Assembly (NCBI RefSeq): GCF_013170705.1
Contig: NZ_CP033334.1
Coordinates: 2,581,501 to 2,645,500, forward strand
DNA from: Mesorhizobium loti
Lineage (GTDB): Bacteria > Pseudomonadota > Alphaproteobacteria > Rhizobiales > Rhizobiaceae
Reading direction: 5' to 3'
DNA: 64,000 bases
Positions 10,901 through 18,902 of the stretch are shown piece after piece. The position numbers and the translations under genes were made by a program. Position 1 is the first letter of the stretch, and each line of letters starts with the position of its first letter. The notes under the pieces were generated by a model that worked only from the letters and a program-made list of their open reading frames with translations, was not told where the DNA came from and searched no databases.

Positions 10901-13900
10901 GGGGTCGGCATTGCCGGCCTCGACGACCGCACCCGTGGTGTCGCCCGTGATCGTGGGTGTGTCATTGGTGCCGTTGATGACGACGGTGACCTGCTGGTCG
11001 TCCCAGGCGCCCTTGTCGTCGGTGACGCGCACCGTGTAGGTCTCGGTCACGCTCTGGCCTTGCGCCAGTGCCTGCACGGCGGCGCTGCCGTTGTTGAGGG
11101 TGTAGGTCCACTGGCCGCTGCTGTTGACGCTGAATGTGCCGTAGGCCGTGCCGGTGCCCTGCGGGCTGTTGGGGCTGACGCTCCAGGTGGCCGTGTGGCC
11201 GGTGTCGGGATCGGCCGAGGCCAGTTGGCCGCTGGTGGTCAGCGTGCTGTCTTCCGTCACGCCGCCGGCCGCGTTGCCCGCCGCATAGCTGATGACCGGG
11301 CTGTCGTTGGCGCCGGTGATGGTGACGGTCACGTTCTGGGTGGAGGTCGCGCCCTTGTCGTCCGTCACCGTCACGGTGAAGGTCTCGGTCACGCTGGCAC
11401 CCTCGGCCAGTGCGTTGGTGGCGGGCTTGCTGTTGTCCAGCGTGTAGGTCCACACGCCCGTGGTCGGGTTGACGGCGAAGCTGCCATAGGTGCCGGCGGT
11501 ATCGCCGCTCCAGGTGGCCGTGGCGCCCGCGTCGGGATCGTGCGCGGTCAGCGTGCCGCTCACCGTCGGCGAGCCGGCCGTCAGCGCGCCCGGATCGGTC
11601 GAGGTCGTGCCGGCAATCACAGTGCCGGGGTCGGCATTGCCGGCCTCGACGACCGCACCCGTGGTGTCGCCCGTGATCGTGGGTGTGTCATTGGTGCCGT
11701 TGATGACGACGGTGACCTGCTGGTCGTCCCAGGCGCCCTTGTCGTCGGTGACGCGCACCGTGTAGGTCTCGGTCACGCTCTGGCCTTGCGCCAGTGCCTG
11801 CACGGCGGCGCTGCCGTTGTTGAGGGTGTAGGTCCACTGGCCGCTGCTGTTGACGCTGAATGTGCCGTAGGCCGTGCCGGTGCCCTGCGGGCTGTTGGGG
11901 CTGACGCTCCAGGTGGCCGTGTGGCCGGTGTCGGGATCGGCCGAGGCCAGTTGGCCGCTGGTGGTCAGCGTGCTGTCTTCCGTCACGCCGCCGGCCGCGT
12001 TGCCCGCCGCATAGCTGATGACCGGGCTGTCGTTGGCGCCGGTGATGGTGACGGTCACGTTCTGGGTGGAGGTCGCGCCCTTGTCGTCCGTCACCGTCAC
12101 GGTGAAGGTCTCGGTCACGCTGGCACCCTCGGCCAGTGCGTTGGTGGCGGGCTTGCTGTTGTCCAGCGTGTAGGTCCACACGCCCGTGGTCGGGTTGACG
12201 GCGAAGCTGCCATAGGTGCCGGCGGTATCGCCGCTCCAGGTGGCCGTGGCGCCCGCGTCGGGATCGTGCGCGGTCAGCGTGCCGCTCACCGTCGGCGAGC
12301 CGGCCGTCAGCGCGCCCGGATCGGTCGAGGTCGTGCCGGCAATCACAGTGCCGGGGTCGGCATTGCCGGCCTCGACGACCGCACCCGTGGTGTCGCCCGT
12401 GATCGTGGGTGTGTCATTGGTGCCGTTGATGACGACGGTGACCTGCTGGTCGTCCCAGGCGCCCTTGTCGTCGGTGACGCGCACCGTGTAGGTCTCGGTC
12501 ACGCTCTGGCCTTGCGCCAGTGCCTGCACGGCGGCGCTGCCGTTGTTGAGGGTGTAGGTCCACTGGCCGCTGCTGTTGACGCTGAATGTGCCGTAGGCCG
12601 TGCCGGTGCCCTGCGGGCTGTTGGGGCTGACGCTCCAGGTGGCCGTGTGGCCGGTGTCGGGATCGGCCGAGGCCAGTTGGCCGCTGGTGGTCAGCGTGCT
12701 GTCTTCCGTCACGCCGCCGGCCGCGTTGCCCGCCGCATAGCTGATGACCGGGCTGTCGTTGGCGCCGGTGATGGTGACGGTCACGTTCTGGGTGGAGGTC
12801 GCGCCCTTGTCGTCCGTCACCGTCACGGTGAAGGTCTCGGTCACGCTGGCACCCTCGGCCAGTGCGTTGGTGGCGGGCTTGCTGTTGTCCAGCGTGTAGG
12901 TCCACACGCCCGTGGTCGGGTTGACGGCGAAGCTGCCATAGGTGCCGGCGGTATCGCCGCTCCAGGTGGCCGTGGCGCCCGCGTCGGGATCGTGCGCGGT
13001 CAGCGTGCCGCTCACCGTCGGCGAGCCGGCCGTCAGCGCGCCCGGATCGGTCGAGGTCGTGCCGGCAATCACAGTGCCGGGGTCGGCATTGCCGGCCTCG
13101 ACGACCGCACCCGTGGTGTCGCCCGTGATCGTGGGTGTGTCATTGGTGCCGTTGATGACGACGGTGACCTGCTGGTCGTCCCAGGCGCCCTTGTCGTCGG
13201 TGACGCGCACCGTGTAGGTCTCGGTCACGCTCTGGCCTTGCGCCAGTGCCTGCACGGCGGCGCTGCCGTTGTTGAGGGTGTAGGTCCACTGGCCGCTGCT
13301 GTTGACGCTGAATGTGCCGTAGGCCGTGCCGGTGCCCTGCGGGCTGTTGGGGCTGACGCTCCAGGTGGCCGTGTGGCCGGTGTCGGGATCGGCCGAGGCC
13401 AGTTGGCCGCTGGTGGTCAGCGTGCTGTCTTCCGTCACGCCGCCGGCCGCGTTGCCCGCCGCATAGCTGATGACCGGGCTGTCGTTGGCGCCGGTGATGG
13501 TGACGGTCACGTTCTGGGTGGAGGTCGCGCCCTTGTCGTCCGTCACCGTCACGGTGAAGGTCTCGGTCACGCTGGCACCCTCGGCCAGTGCGTTGGTGGC
13601 GGGCTTGCTGTTGTCCAGCGTGTAGGTCCACACGCCCGTGGTCGGGTTGACGGCGAAGCTGCCATAGGTGCCGGCGGTATCGCCGCTCCAGGTGGCCGTG
13701 GCGCCCGCGTCGGGATCGTGCGCGGTCAGCGTGCCGCTCACCGTCGGCGAGCCGGCCGTCAGCGCGCCCGGATCGGTCGAGGTCGTGCCGGCAATCACAG
13801 TGCCGGGGTCGGCATTGCCGGCCTCGACGACCGCACCCGTGGTGTCGCCCGTGATCGTGGGTGTGTCATTGGTGCCGTTGATCTCGAATGTGATGGTCTT

Positions 13901-16849
13901 GCTGTCGGCGTCGCTGTCATGATCGGTCAGCGTGTAGCCGAGCGAGACGTTGATGGTATCGCCGCTGCCCAGCGCCTGCGTCGCGGGCTTGCTGTTGTCC
14001 AGCACGAAGCTCCAGGTACCGTTGGCATTCTGCGCCAGCGTGCCGTAGTCGGCCAGGTTGACTGTGTTGCCGTTCAGCGTGGCGGTCGCCGTGCCCCAGC
14101 CCACCGAGCCCGAAGCCGCCGGGCCGTCGGCGCCGAACGTGTTGTTGTAGTCGGTCGTGACGTTGCCCCCGACCGTGGTCGTGGCGCCGTCCTCGGTCAG
14201 CGCGCCGGCATTCGCATTGTGCGCAACCGGCACGTCGTCGACGATGACGATGCTGATGGTGCCCTCGCCATGGGTGCCGCCGATGCCGTCGACGGCGACC
14301 GCGACGCTGTCGGGCAGCGTGTTGTTGCCGTTGCCGGCAGGATGGGTCTGCGCGCCGTTGAGCGTATAGCTGTAGGCGAAGGTGGCTTCGGTGCCGCCGC
14401 CCGCCGGCGTCATGCCGGTGATCGTCAGCGTGCCTTCGCCGGTGTTGATGGTCTTGCCGACCCAGTCGGCCAGCGTGTGGGTCTCGGTGCCGATGGTCAC
14501 GTCCTTGATGCCGTCGGTGGCCGTGACTTTGAATGTGCCGGTGTCGGTCTCGCTGGTGTCGGCAACCGAGGTCAGACCGTGTTCGTACACGACGCTGGCG
14601 GCGCCATCGGCATTGGCGTCGTCGCTCGGCGTGACCGTGACGGTCGCGTTGTCATTGGCGCCGTTGATCTCGAATGTGATGGTCTTGCTGTCGGCGTCGC
14701 TGTCATGATCGGTCAGCGTGTAGCCGAGCGAGACGTTGATGGTATCGCCGCTGCCCAGCGCCTGCGTCGCGGGCTTGCTGTTGTCCAGCACGAAGCTCCA
14801 GGTGCCGTTGGCATTCTGCGCCAGCGTGCCGTAGTCGGCCAGGTTGACCGTGTTGCCGTTCAGCGTGGCGGTCGCCGTGCCCCAGCCCACCGAGCCCGAA
14901 GCCGCCGGGCCGTCGGCGCCGAACGTGTTGTTGTAGTCGGTCGTGACGTTGCCCCCGACCGTGGTCGTGGCGCCGTCCTCGGTCAGCGCGCCGGCATTCG
15001 CATTGTGCGCAACCGGCACGTCGTCGACGATGACGATGCTGATGGTGCCCTCGCCATGGGTGCCGCCGATGCCGTCGACGGCGACCGCGACGCTGTCGGG
15101 CAGCGTGTTGTTGCCGTTGCCGGCAGGATGGGTCTGCGCGCCGTTGAGCGTATAGCTGTAGGCGAAGGTGGCTTCGGTGCCGCCGCCCGCCGGCGTCATG
15201 CCGGTGATCGTCAGCGTGCCTTCGCCGGTGTTGATGGTCTTGCCGACCCAGTCGGCCAGCGTGTGGGTCTCGGTGCCGATGGTCACGTCCTTGATGCCGT
15301 CGGTGGCCGTGACTTTGAATGTGCCGGTGTCGGTCTCGCTGGTGTCGGCAACCGAGGTCAGACCGTGTTCGTACACGACGCTGGCGGCGCCATCGGCATT
15401 GGCGTCGTCGCTCGGCGTGACCGTGACGGTCGCGTTGTCATTGGCGCCGTTGATCTCGAATGTGATGGTCTTGCTGTCGGCGTCGCTGTCATGATCGGTC
15501 AGCGTGTAGCCGAGCGAGACGTTGATGGTATCGCCGCTGCCCAGCGCCTGCGTCGCGGGCTTGCTGTTGTCCAGCACGAAGCTCCAGGTGCCGTTGGCAT
15601 TCTGCGCCAGCGTGCCGTAGTCGGCCAGGTTGACCGTGTTGCCGTTCAGCGTGGCGGTCGCCGTGCCCCAGCCCACCGAGCCCGAAGCCGCCGGGCCGTC
15701 GGCGCCGAACGTGTTGTTGTAGTCGGTCGTGACGTTGCCCCCGACCGTGGTCGTGGCGCCGTCCTCGGTCAGCGCGCCGGCATTCGCATTGTGCGCAACC
15801 GGCACGTCGTCGACGATCTGGACCGAAAGCGTGGCGGGAGCGGAGGTGTCGCCGTCGGTGTCGGTCACGGTCACGGTCATGTTGTCGTAGATGGAATCGA
15901 TGCCGGCGCCGGGATGGGGCTCGCTGTGGACAAGCGTGTAGCTGTAGCTCACCTGGCCGGTGCTGGCATCGTAGCCGGTGATGGTCAGCGTATTGCCGAG
16001 CGGCGTGGTGATGCTGACCGAAGTGGATGCGCTGTTGGCAAGCGCGGCACCCGAAATCACCTGGCCGGCGATCGTCAGCGAGCCGACGCCGTCGGGGGAG
16101 GAGATGGTGAACGTGCCGGTATTGATCTCACTGGTGTCGGGAGCCGAGGTCAGGCCCTTTTCGTACACGATGGTGTCTCCGCCACCGAGCTCGGGCGTCA
16201 GGCCGCCGATCGACGGTGTGGAATCGGGCTTGAGAAGAGACGGGAACAGCTCGCGGTTGTCCGGCTGGCCGAACGCCAGGTCCGTCGGCGGCAACAGTGC
16301 CGACAGGCCGAACCCGTCGCCGATACCGCCTGGGGGAACCGAGAAGTCTCCGCCTGCGCTCGATGTCGACCCTCCCGGGCCCGCCGACATCGACCCGTCG
16401 GCGCCAAAGGCGACATCGACATGGCTTGCTTCCAACGCCGCGATCAAGGCAACGCGCGGCACCTCGACGTCGCCTATGATGAAGGTCGGCACGTTGAGGG
16501 CGCCGTCCTTGATGACGATCACCGAACCGTCGGCCTGTTCGAGCACGAGATTGTGGCCGTCGACCTTGATGTTGTCGATCGAGACGTTGGCTGGCAGTTT
16601 CACCACGTTGCTGGTGTCGGCCACATATTCGTGCGCCGCCGCCGGGGCCTTGGCCTCCGCGGGTGGTTCCGGTTTGACGGGCGTGCCGTTGCCGACGTCG
16701 ACCGGAACCGGTTCGGCGGCTGCCGGAGCCGCCTTTTGCGCCGTGGCTGCTTCCGCGACCTGAATCTGCGCCTGCGACGGCAAGCCATTGTGTTCAGAGT
16801 GCTCGTCCCAGGAATTCGAGACGGTGTCCAAATCGTTACTGTTCGTCAT
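7931..16849 (-). CDS. giant repeat adhesin, type I secretion substrate (LapA/BapA-like)
   Basis: A 2972-residue acidic surface protein. Residues 1-210 form an N-terminal module rich in Ala/Pro, then a conserved segment (VSIDNIKVDGHNLVLEQADG, IIGDVEVPRVALIAAL) and a Gly/Ser linker with SSAGG at 163-167. Residues about 344-989 are 2.5 copies of a 262-aa unit and about 990-2209 are five copies of a 242-aa unit. These are VCBS/cadherin-like beta domains with repeated DNDxP-type ends (INGTNDTPTIT). Around 2690-2800 are EF-hand-like calcium loops (DLNHDGIHTTD, DLNGDGKVS, DTNHDGKLTA). The C-terminus has GTSGADTFKIDNL, typical of type I secretion targeting. The ATG at 16849 follows GGAGGGG. The neighbouring LapG-like protease and TolC-ABC-HlyD operon should process and export it for biofilm or surface attachment. 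Confidence 0.92.
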   Translation of the reverse strand: MTNSNDLDTVSNSWDEHSEHNGLPSQAQIQVAEAATAQKAAPAAAEPVPVDVGNGTPVKPEPPAEAKAPAAAHEYVADTSNVVKLPANVSIDNIKVDGHNLVLEQADGSVIVIKDGALNVPTFIIGDVEVPRVALIAALEASHVDVAFGADGSMSAGPGGSTSSAGGDFSVPPGGIGDGFGLSALLPPTDLAFGQPDNRELFPSLLKPDSTPSIGGLTPELGGGDTIVYEKGLTSAPDTSEINTGTFTISSPDGVGSLTIAGQVISGAALANSASTSVSITTPLGNTLTITGYDASTGQVSYSYTLVHSEPHPGAGIDSIYDNMTVTVTDTDGDTSAPATLSVQIVDDVPVAHNANAGALTEDGATTTVGGNVTTDYNNTFGADGPAASGSVGWGTATATLNGNTVNLADYGTLAQNANGTWSFVLDNSKPATQALGSGDTINVSLGYTLTDHDSDADSKTITFEINGANDNATVTVTPSDDANADGAASVVYEHGLTSVADTSETDTGTFKVTATDGIKDVTIGTETHTLADWVGKTINTGEGTLTITGMTPAGGGTEATFAYSYTLNGAQTHPAGNGNNTLPDSVAVAVDGIGGTHGEGTISIVIVDDVPVAHNANAGALTEDGATTTVGGNVTTDYNNTFGADGPAASGSVGWGTATATLNGNTVNLADYGTLAQNANGTWSFVLDNSKPATQALGSGDTINVSLGYTLTDHDSDADSKTITFEINGANDNATVTVTPSDDANADGAASVVYEHGLTSVADTSETDTGTFKVTATDGIKDVTIGTETHTLADWVGKTINTGEGTLTITGMTPAGGGTEATFAYSYTLNGAQTHPAGNGNNTLPDSVAVAVDGIGGTHGEGTISIVIVDDVPVAHNANAGALTEDGATTTVGGNVTTDYNNTFGADGPAASGSVGWGTATATLNGNTVNLADYGTLAQNANGTWSFVLDNSKPATQALGSGDTINVSLGYTLTDHDSDADSKTITFEINGTNDTPTITGDTTGAVVEAGNADPGTVIAGTTSTDPGALTAGSPTVSGTLTAHDPDAGATATWSGDTAGTYGSFAVNPTTGVWTYTLDNSKPATNALAEGASVTETFTVTVTDDKGATSTQNVTVTITGANDSPVISYAAGNAAGGVTEDSTLTTSGQLASADPDTGHTATWSVSPNSPQGTGTAYGTFSVNSSGQWTYTLNNGSAAVQALAQGQSVTETYTVRVTDDKGAWDDQQVTVVINGTNDTPTITGDTTGAVVEAGNADPGTVIAGTTSTDPGALTAGSPTVSGTLTAHDPDAGATATWSGDTAGTYGSFAVNPTTGVWTYTLDNSKPATNALAEGASVTETFTVTVTDDKGATSTQNVTVTITGANDSPVISYAAGNAAGGVTEDSTLTTSGQLASADPDTGHTATWSVSPNSPQGTGTAYGTFSVNSSGQWTYTLNNGSAAVQALAQGQSVTETYTVRVTDDKGAWDDQQVTVVINGTNDTPTITGDTTGAVVEAGNADPGTVIAGTTSTDPGALTAGSPTVSGTLTAHDPDAGATATWSGDTAGTYGSFAVNPTTGVWTYTLDNSKPATNALAEGASVTETFTVTVTDDKGATSTQNVTVTITGANDSPVISYAAGNAAGGVTEDSTLTTSGQLASADPDTGHTATWSVSPNSPQGTGTAYGTFSVNSSGQWTYTLNNGSAAVQALAQGQSVTETYTVRVTDDKGAWDDQQVTVVINGTNDTPTITGDTTGAVVEAGNADPGTVIAGTTSTDPGALTAGSPTVSGTLTAHDPDAGATATWSGDTAGTYGSFAVNPTTGVWTYTLDNSKPATNALAEGASVTETFTVTVTDDKGATSTQNVTVTITGANDSPVISYAAGNAAGGVTEDSTLTTSGQLASADPDTGHTATWSVSPNSPQGTGTAYGTFSVNSSGQWTYTLNNGSAAVQALAQGQSVTETYTVRVTDDKGAWDDQQVTVVINGTNDTPTITGDTTGAVVEAGNADPGTVIAGTTSTDPGALTAGSPTVSGTLTAHDPDAGATATWSGDTAGTYGSFAVNPTTGVWTYTLDNSKPATNALAEGASVTETFTVTVTDDKGATSTQNVTVTITGANDSPVISYAAGNAAGGVTEDSTLTTSGQLASADPDTGHTATWSVSPNSPQGTGTAYGTFSVNSSGQWTYTLNNGSAAVQALAQGQSVTETYTVRVTDDKGAWDDQQVTVVINGTNDTPTITVDTGNPGGANDVVYEAGLPAGSKVGPTTIDVDGTFKVSDPDGLSDVASVTVKGTTILIANLGNNNVINGDHGTLTITSYNAATGVATYVYHLTSPTTDVPNVTETDVFGLTVTDKTGANASAAITIEIVDDVPTLGAVQNQQTNDDPSQTPAVGTLHFVAGADGVGSAMTITADTTGLTSAGHHLVTAQSGNVLTAYADNDGSGTFTTGDTAVFTLTVNPTAGTSGQYVFDLLAPLDGTVTPVSIGSGSSFGAGPTASIVVDVSKTNHEHIVMVTGWGASIDNKGDVSSPMSPSQEAAWLSGGNPVLKQDVNVNGSAAGWGLDNNNFDQGEFMRFDFGTPNSYANSYTDPAGTNPYVAPNGITMDNVSYATFTFGAVDPVTNKIEFVAHYVDGTSQAFTPATGATSVTIQSPTGLQIAWIDAYESSGSTKLNLTSVGTISTSVDHTIPFTLQLGDGDGDTTTTANFSVHVKDGLAPLAVAAPILLDLNHDGIHTTDLTHSTVSYDYNGDGVASKTAWVDQHDGILAIDLNGDGKVSNAPEFVFTQQAPGAKTDLAALEQLYDTNHDGKLTAADHDFAQFGVWQDANGNGVSDPGEFKSLAALGIVEIGLESNNQYSVSADGSVLTYGEATFTTADGQTGAVGDIGFGNFDGAGPAGTSTIAGTSGADTFKIDNLNIKDLISDYHSGEGDKIDLSALFDKAPVGNIADYVHYNNATGAVSVDTSGSGNTANFVDVAVLQNTPAAGTINILYDDTQHQQHTATI
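10221..13881 (-). repeat. five tandem 726-bp repeats in the adhesin gene
   Basis: The motif GTGATCGTGGGTGTGTCATT (plus strand) recurs at 10221, 10947, 11673, 12399, 13125 and 13851, exactly 726 bases apart. The sequence between copies appears identical wherever compared by eye. Each unit encodes 242 residues, two beta domains beginning GDTTGAVVEAGNADPG and NDSPVISYAAGNAAGG. The period is a multiple of three, so gain or loss of units keeps the frame. Confidence 0.95.
13881..15816 (-). repeat. 2.5 tandem 786-bp repeats in the adhesin gene
   Basis: The string ATCTCGAATGTGATGGTCTT (plus strand) recurs at 13881, 14667 and 15453, exactly 786 bases apart; the third copy breaks off near 15816. Units encode 262 residues starting VDDVPVAHNANAGALTEDG. 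Copies are nearly identical: I see two single-base differences in the leftmost copy (GGTACC versus GGTGCC near 14018, and GACTGTG versus GACCGTG near 14060). Confidence 0.93.
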
Positions 16850-17171
16850 AGCCAAAACCCCTCCGGCATTTCCCGGAAAGAGACAGTGGCGCCTTCCACT
16901 TTGCAACTATCCTGCAATCTGTTTCATATATTCGGATATGCGGTCTTCAGGATTTTTTACGCGTGGTAAACTTGAAACATATAACCTGATATACATGGAC
17001 TGGCATTAGATACGTCTTTCGCGGGTCGGCTCCGGTTGCTTGGTAAACACAAGTATAATTTGCATAAAATTTTAAACAAAATGAGACTTATCAAGTACAG
17101 GAAACTTATCCACCTTCATTTGCAATAACTTGAGGCGGAATTGGTAGCGTCCACAGTCAAAGGTGGGCGTT
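16850..17171. promoter_or_regulatory. divergent control region between adhesin and LapG-like protease
   Basis: This 322-base region is markedly AT-rich (for example 17055-17100) compared with its surroundings and must hold promoters for both genes. It contains two copies of CATATA-N4-GATAT, at 16925-16940 (CATATATTCGGATATG) and 16978-16993 (CATATAACCTGATATA). Their starts are 53 bases apart, about five helical turns, as expected of a regulator-binding site pair. The regulator is not known; the ribbon-helix-helix protein encoded at 18261 is one candidate. Confidence 0.5.
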
Positions 17172-18116
17172 ATGAAAAAAGAAAAATCTGCCCTGGGGGC
17201 AATCGGGCTCAAGGCGCTGCTGCTGGCAATCGGAATCACGGGCCTGCCGCAGCCATCGTCCGCGAGCGCGTTCCCGAGCAGCGTCGGTCCGGTCGATTCG
17301 CTGTTGGCAAGGGTCGAAACGCCTCCCACCCTCGGTGGTATTTCGCTGCTGCGGCCGCAGCCCTGGCAGCCCGCCTCGGCCTACAGGATCGGTTCGGTTT
17401 TCGGCAGCTACGGGCCTGCCTCCATCGATCGGGAAAGCGGCTCTTCGGCGATGCAGGGCAATGTCGGGATCGATCCCATCCAGACGGCGTCGATAATTCC
17501 CGGCGTGTTTGGATCGGTTGCGCTGTCAATGCACAATTTCCCGGTTTCCGCGCGTTGGGCACCGGTCTACAAGGCCATCGTCGACTGTTCCACGGGCAGC
17601 GCGTGCGACGGCAAGAACAGCATCTTCACCGCCATCGTCAATGTTGCCAAGGACAAGCGGTTCATCGACAAGCTGTCCTTCATCAACTCAAGCGTAAACC
17701 ACGCAATCGCCTACAAGAAGGACAGCGTGGTTTACGGCAAGCTCGACTACTGGGCCAAGCCTTCGGAAACTCTCGAGCGGCGGGCAGGTGACTGCGAGGA
17801 TTTCGCCATTCTCAAGATGGCGGCGCTGTTGCGCGCAGGCATTCCGGCGCAGAGCATGTCGCTCGTTGTGCTGCAGGACCGCAAGCGCGGTTTCTTCCAT
17901 GCCGTGCTGTCTGTCAGCACCGGCAGCGGTGTGTTCATCCTGGACAGCCTGAGCAACGTTGTCTCGCGCGACAGCGATCTCCCCGACTATGTGCCGTTGT
18001 ACTCGTTCAGCACCGACCGCGCGTGGATCCACGGCGCCAGGGCCGGCGCGGCCCAAGTCGCCGATATCAAAGGCGGCCTTGCGACGGTCGCACCTGGCGA
18101 AGGCCTGCAGCCGTAA
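17172..18116 (+). CDS. LapG-like transglutaminase-type periplasmic cysteine protease
   Basis: The 314-residue precursor has an N-terminal Sec signal (LLLAIGITGLPQPSSASA). Its BTLCP domain carries the catalytic triad Cys208 (RRAGDCEDFAIL), His243 (GFFHAVLSV) and Asp258 (VFILDSL). LapG enzymes of this family cut the N-terminal retention module of LapA-type adhesins and release them from the cell surface; their activity is gated by calcium and LapD. The gene is divergent from the giant adhesin and next to its secretion operon, which strongly supports that adhesin as substrate. The ATG at 17172 follows AAAGGTGGG; a GTG at 17163 is the alternative. No LapD-like receptor gene is seen in the window. 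Confidence 0.88.
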   Translation: MKKEKSALGAIGLKALLLAIGITGLPQPSSASAFPSSVGPVDSLLARVETPPTLGGISLLRPQPWQPASAYRIGSVFGSYGPASIDRESGSSAMQGNVGIDPIQTASIIPGVFGSVALSMHNFPVSARWAPVYKAIVDCSTGSACDGKNSIFTAIVNVAKDKRFIDKLSFINSSVNHAIAYKKDSVVYGKLDYWAKPSETLERRAGDCEDFAILKMAALLRAGIPAQSMSLVVLQDRKRGFFHAVLSVSTGSGVFILDSLSNVVSRDSDLPDYVPLYSFSTDRAWIHGARAGAAQVADIKGGLATVAPGEGLQP

Positions 18117-18129
18117 GCGCTCTGAGAAA

Positions 18130-18160
18130 GGCGAAGCGCCCGGTTCGGTGCGTCTTCGCC
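18130..18160. terminator. weak hairpin between convergent genes
   Basis: GGCGAAG at 18130-18136 and CTTCGCC at 18154-18160 can pair around a 17-base loop just after the LapG-like gene stop. There is no T-run, so a terminator function is only suggested by position between two convergent genes. Confidence 0.3.
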
Positions 18161-18260
18161 GTGAAGTGCGCCGGGTCGCAATGGATCCGTGCGAGGCGCT
18201 TCAGCTCCTGTTTTCGCGCCTGTCGCCTTCCCGGGACGGGACATTTTCGGACGACATGCT

Positions 18261-18902
18261 TCAGCCGCCGAAAACGAAGGCCATCAGCAATTCCGGCTCG
18301 AGCACCGGCGCCCGCACCGCGTTCAACTGCCCACGGTAGCGGCGGTCGCCCGCCCCGATGACGAAACCGGTGGCGACCGGCGTTTCGCCATTGGCGTCGA
18401 GCCGTGCGAATATGTCGGCGACATTGAGGTCCAGGGCGAGCTTCAGGTCGTTGCGCGAATCTTCATTCGGCGCCACCGGCAATTGACGCCGGACCAGTTG
18501 CTGGAACGGCGCGTTGAAGGTCAGGATCTTCTTCGACGAAGACAGTGCGAAAGCCGGTGACGGGCAGCTGACCAGAATGGCGCTGATCGTCTTGATCGAG
18601 GCGAGCCTTCGCAAGGTCTGGTTTTCGTCGGCCAATCCGCGCATGCAGGCCACACGAATTGCCGATGTCAGGTTTCCTGTGTTGGTATGGCTTTCCGCGA
18701 TCTCGTCGATGAGCATGCCGATGGTGCATTTGCGGCTTTCGGCCATCTGCTTCAGCGAGGTCCAGAAAGCCCGCTCCAGACGAATGCCGCGTCGCGTACC
18801 GCCACGCGCAACAACCCGGAATTCAAGCCCGAAATCCTCTGTCGCCATGGGTGGAAGAAGCCGCTCGCGACCGGCGAGAGGGGAGGTGGCGCTATCGCTC
18901 AC
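18261..18902 (-). CDS. ribbon-helix-helix protein with PAS-like C-terminal domain
   Basis: A 213-residue cytoplasmic protein. Residues about 19-95 carry the RHH_4-type region seen in small rhizobial DNA-binding proteins (RGIRLERAFWTSLKQMAE, IGMLIDEIAE, NLTSAIRVACM). The remaining 115 residues have a PAS-like layout (SPAFALSSSKKILTFNAPFQ, ATGFVIGAGDRRYRGQL). It is the last gene of the secretion operon, and its start overlaps the HlyD stop by 11 bases, so the two are probably translationally coupled. A role as DNA-binding sensor of the adhesin system is inference from fold and position. An internal ATG at 18848 is a possible alternative start. Confidence 0.75.
   Translation of the reverse strand: MSDSATSPLAGRERLLPPMATEDFGLEFRVVARGGTRRGIRLERAFWTSLKQMAESRKCTIGMLIDEIAESHTNTGNLTSAIRVACMRGLADENQTLRRLASIKTISAILVSCPSPAFALSSSKKILTFNAPFQQLVRRQLPVAPNEDSRNDLKLALDLNVADIFARLDANGETPVATGFVIGAGDRRYRGQLNAVRAPVLEPELLMAFVFGG

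Noticed and set aside
10221..15816. Tandem repeats considered as a CRISPR array or satellite
   Set aside because: Units are 726 and 786 bases with no short spacers, lie in frame inside one gene and encode beta-domain repeats.
9947..16969. A 2340-codon open frame on the plus strand opposite the adhesin gene
   Set aside because: It is antisense to the repeat region and repeats with the same period. Its Gly/Arg/Ala-rich translation is what strong codon bias in the opposite strand produces, it has no recognisable domain, and the minus-strand protein has clear secretion and calcium motifs.
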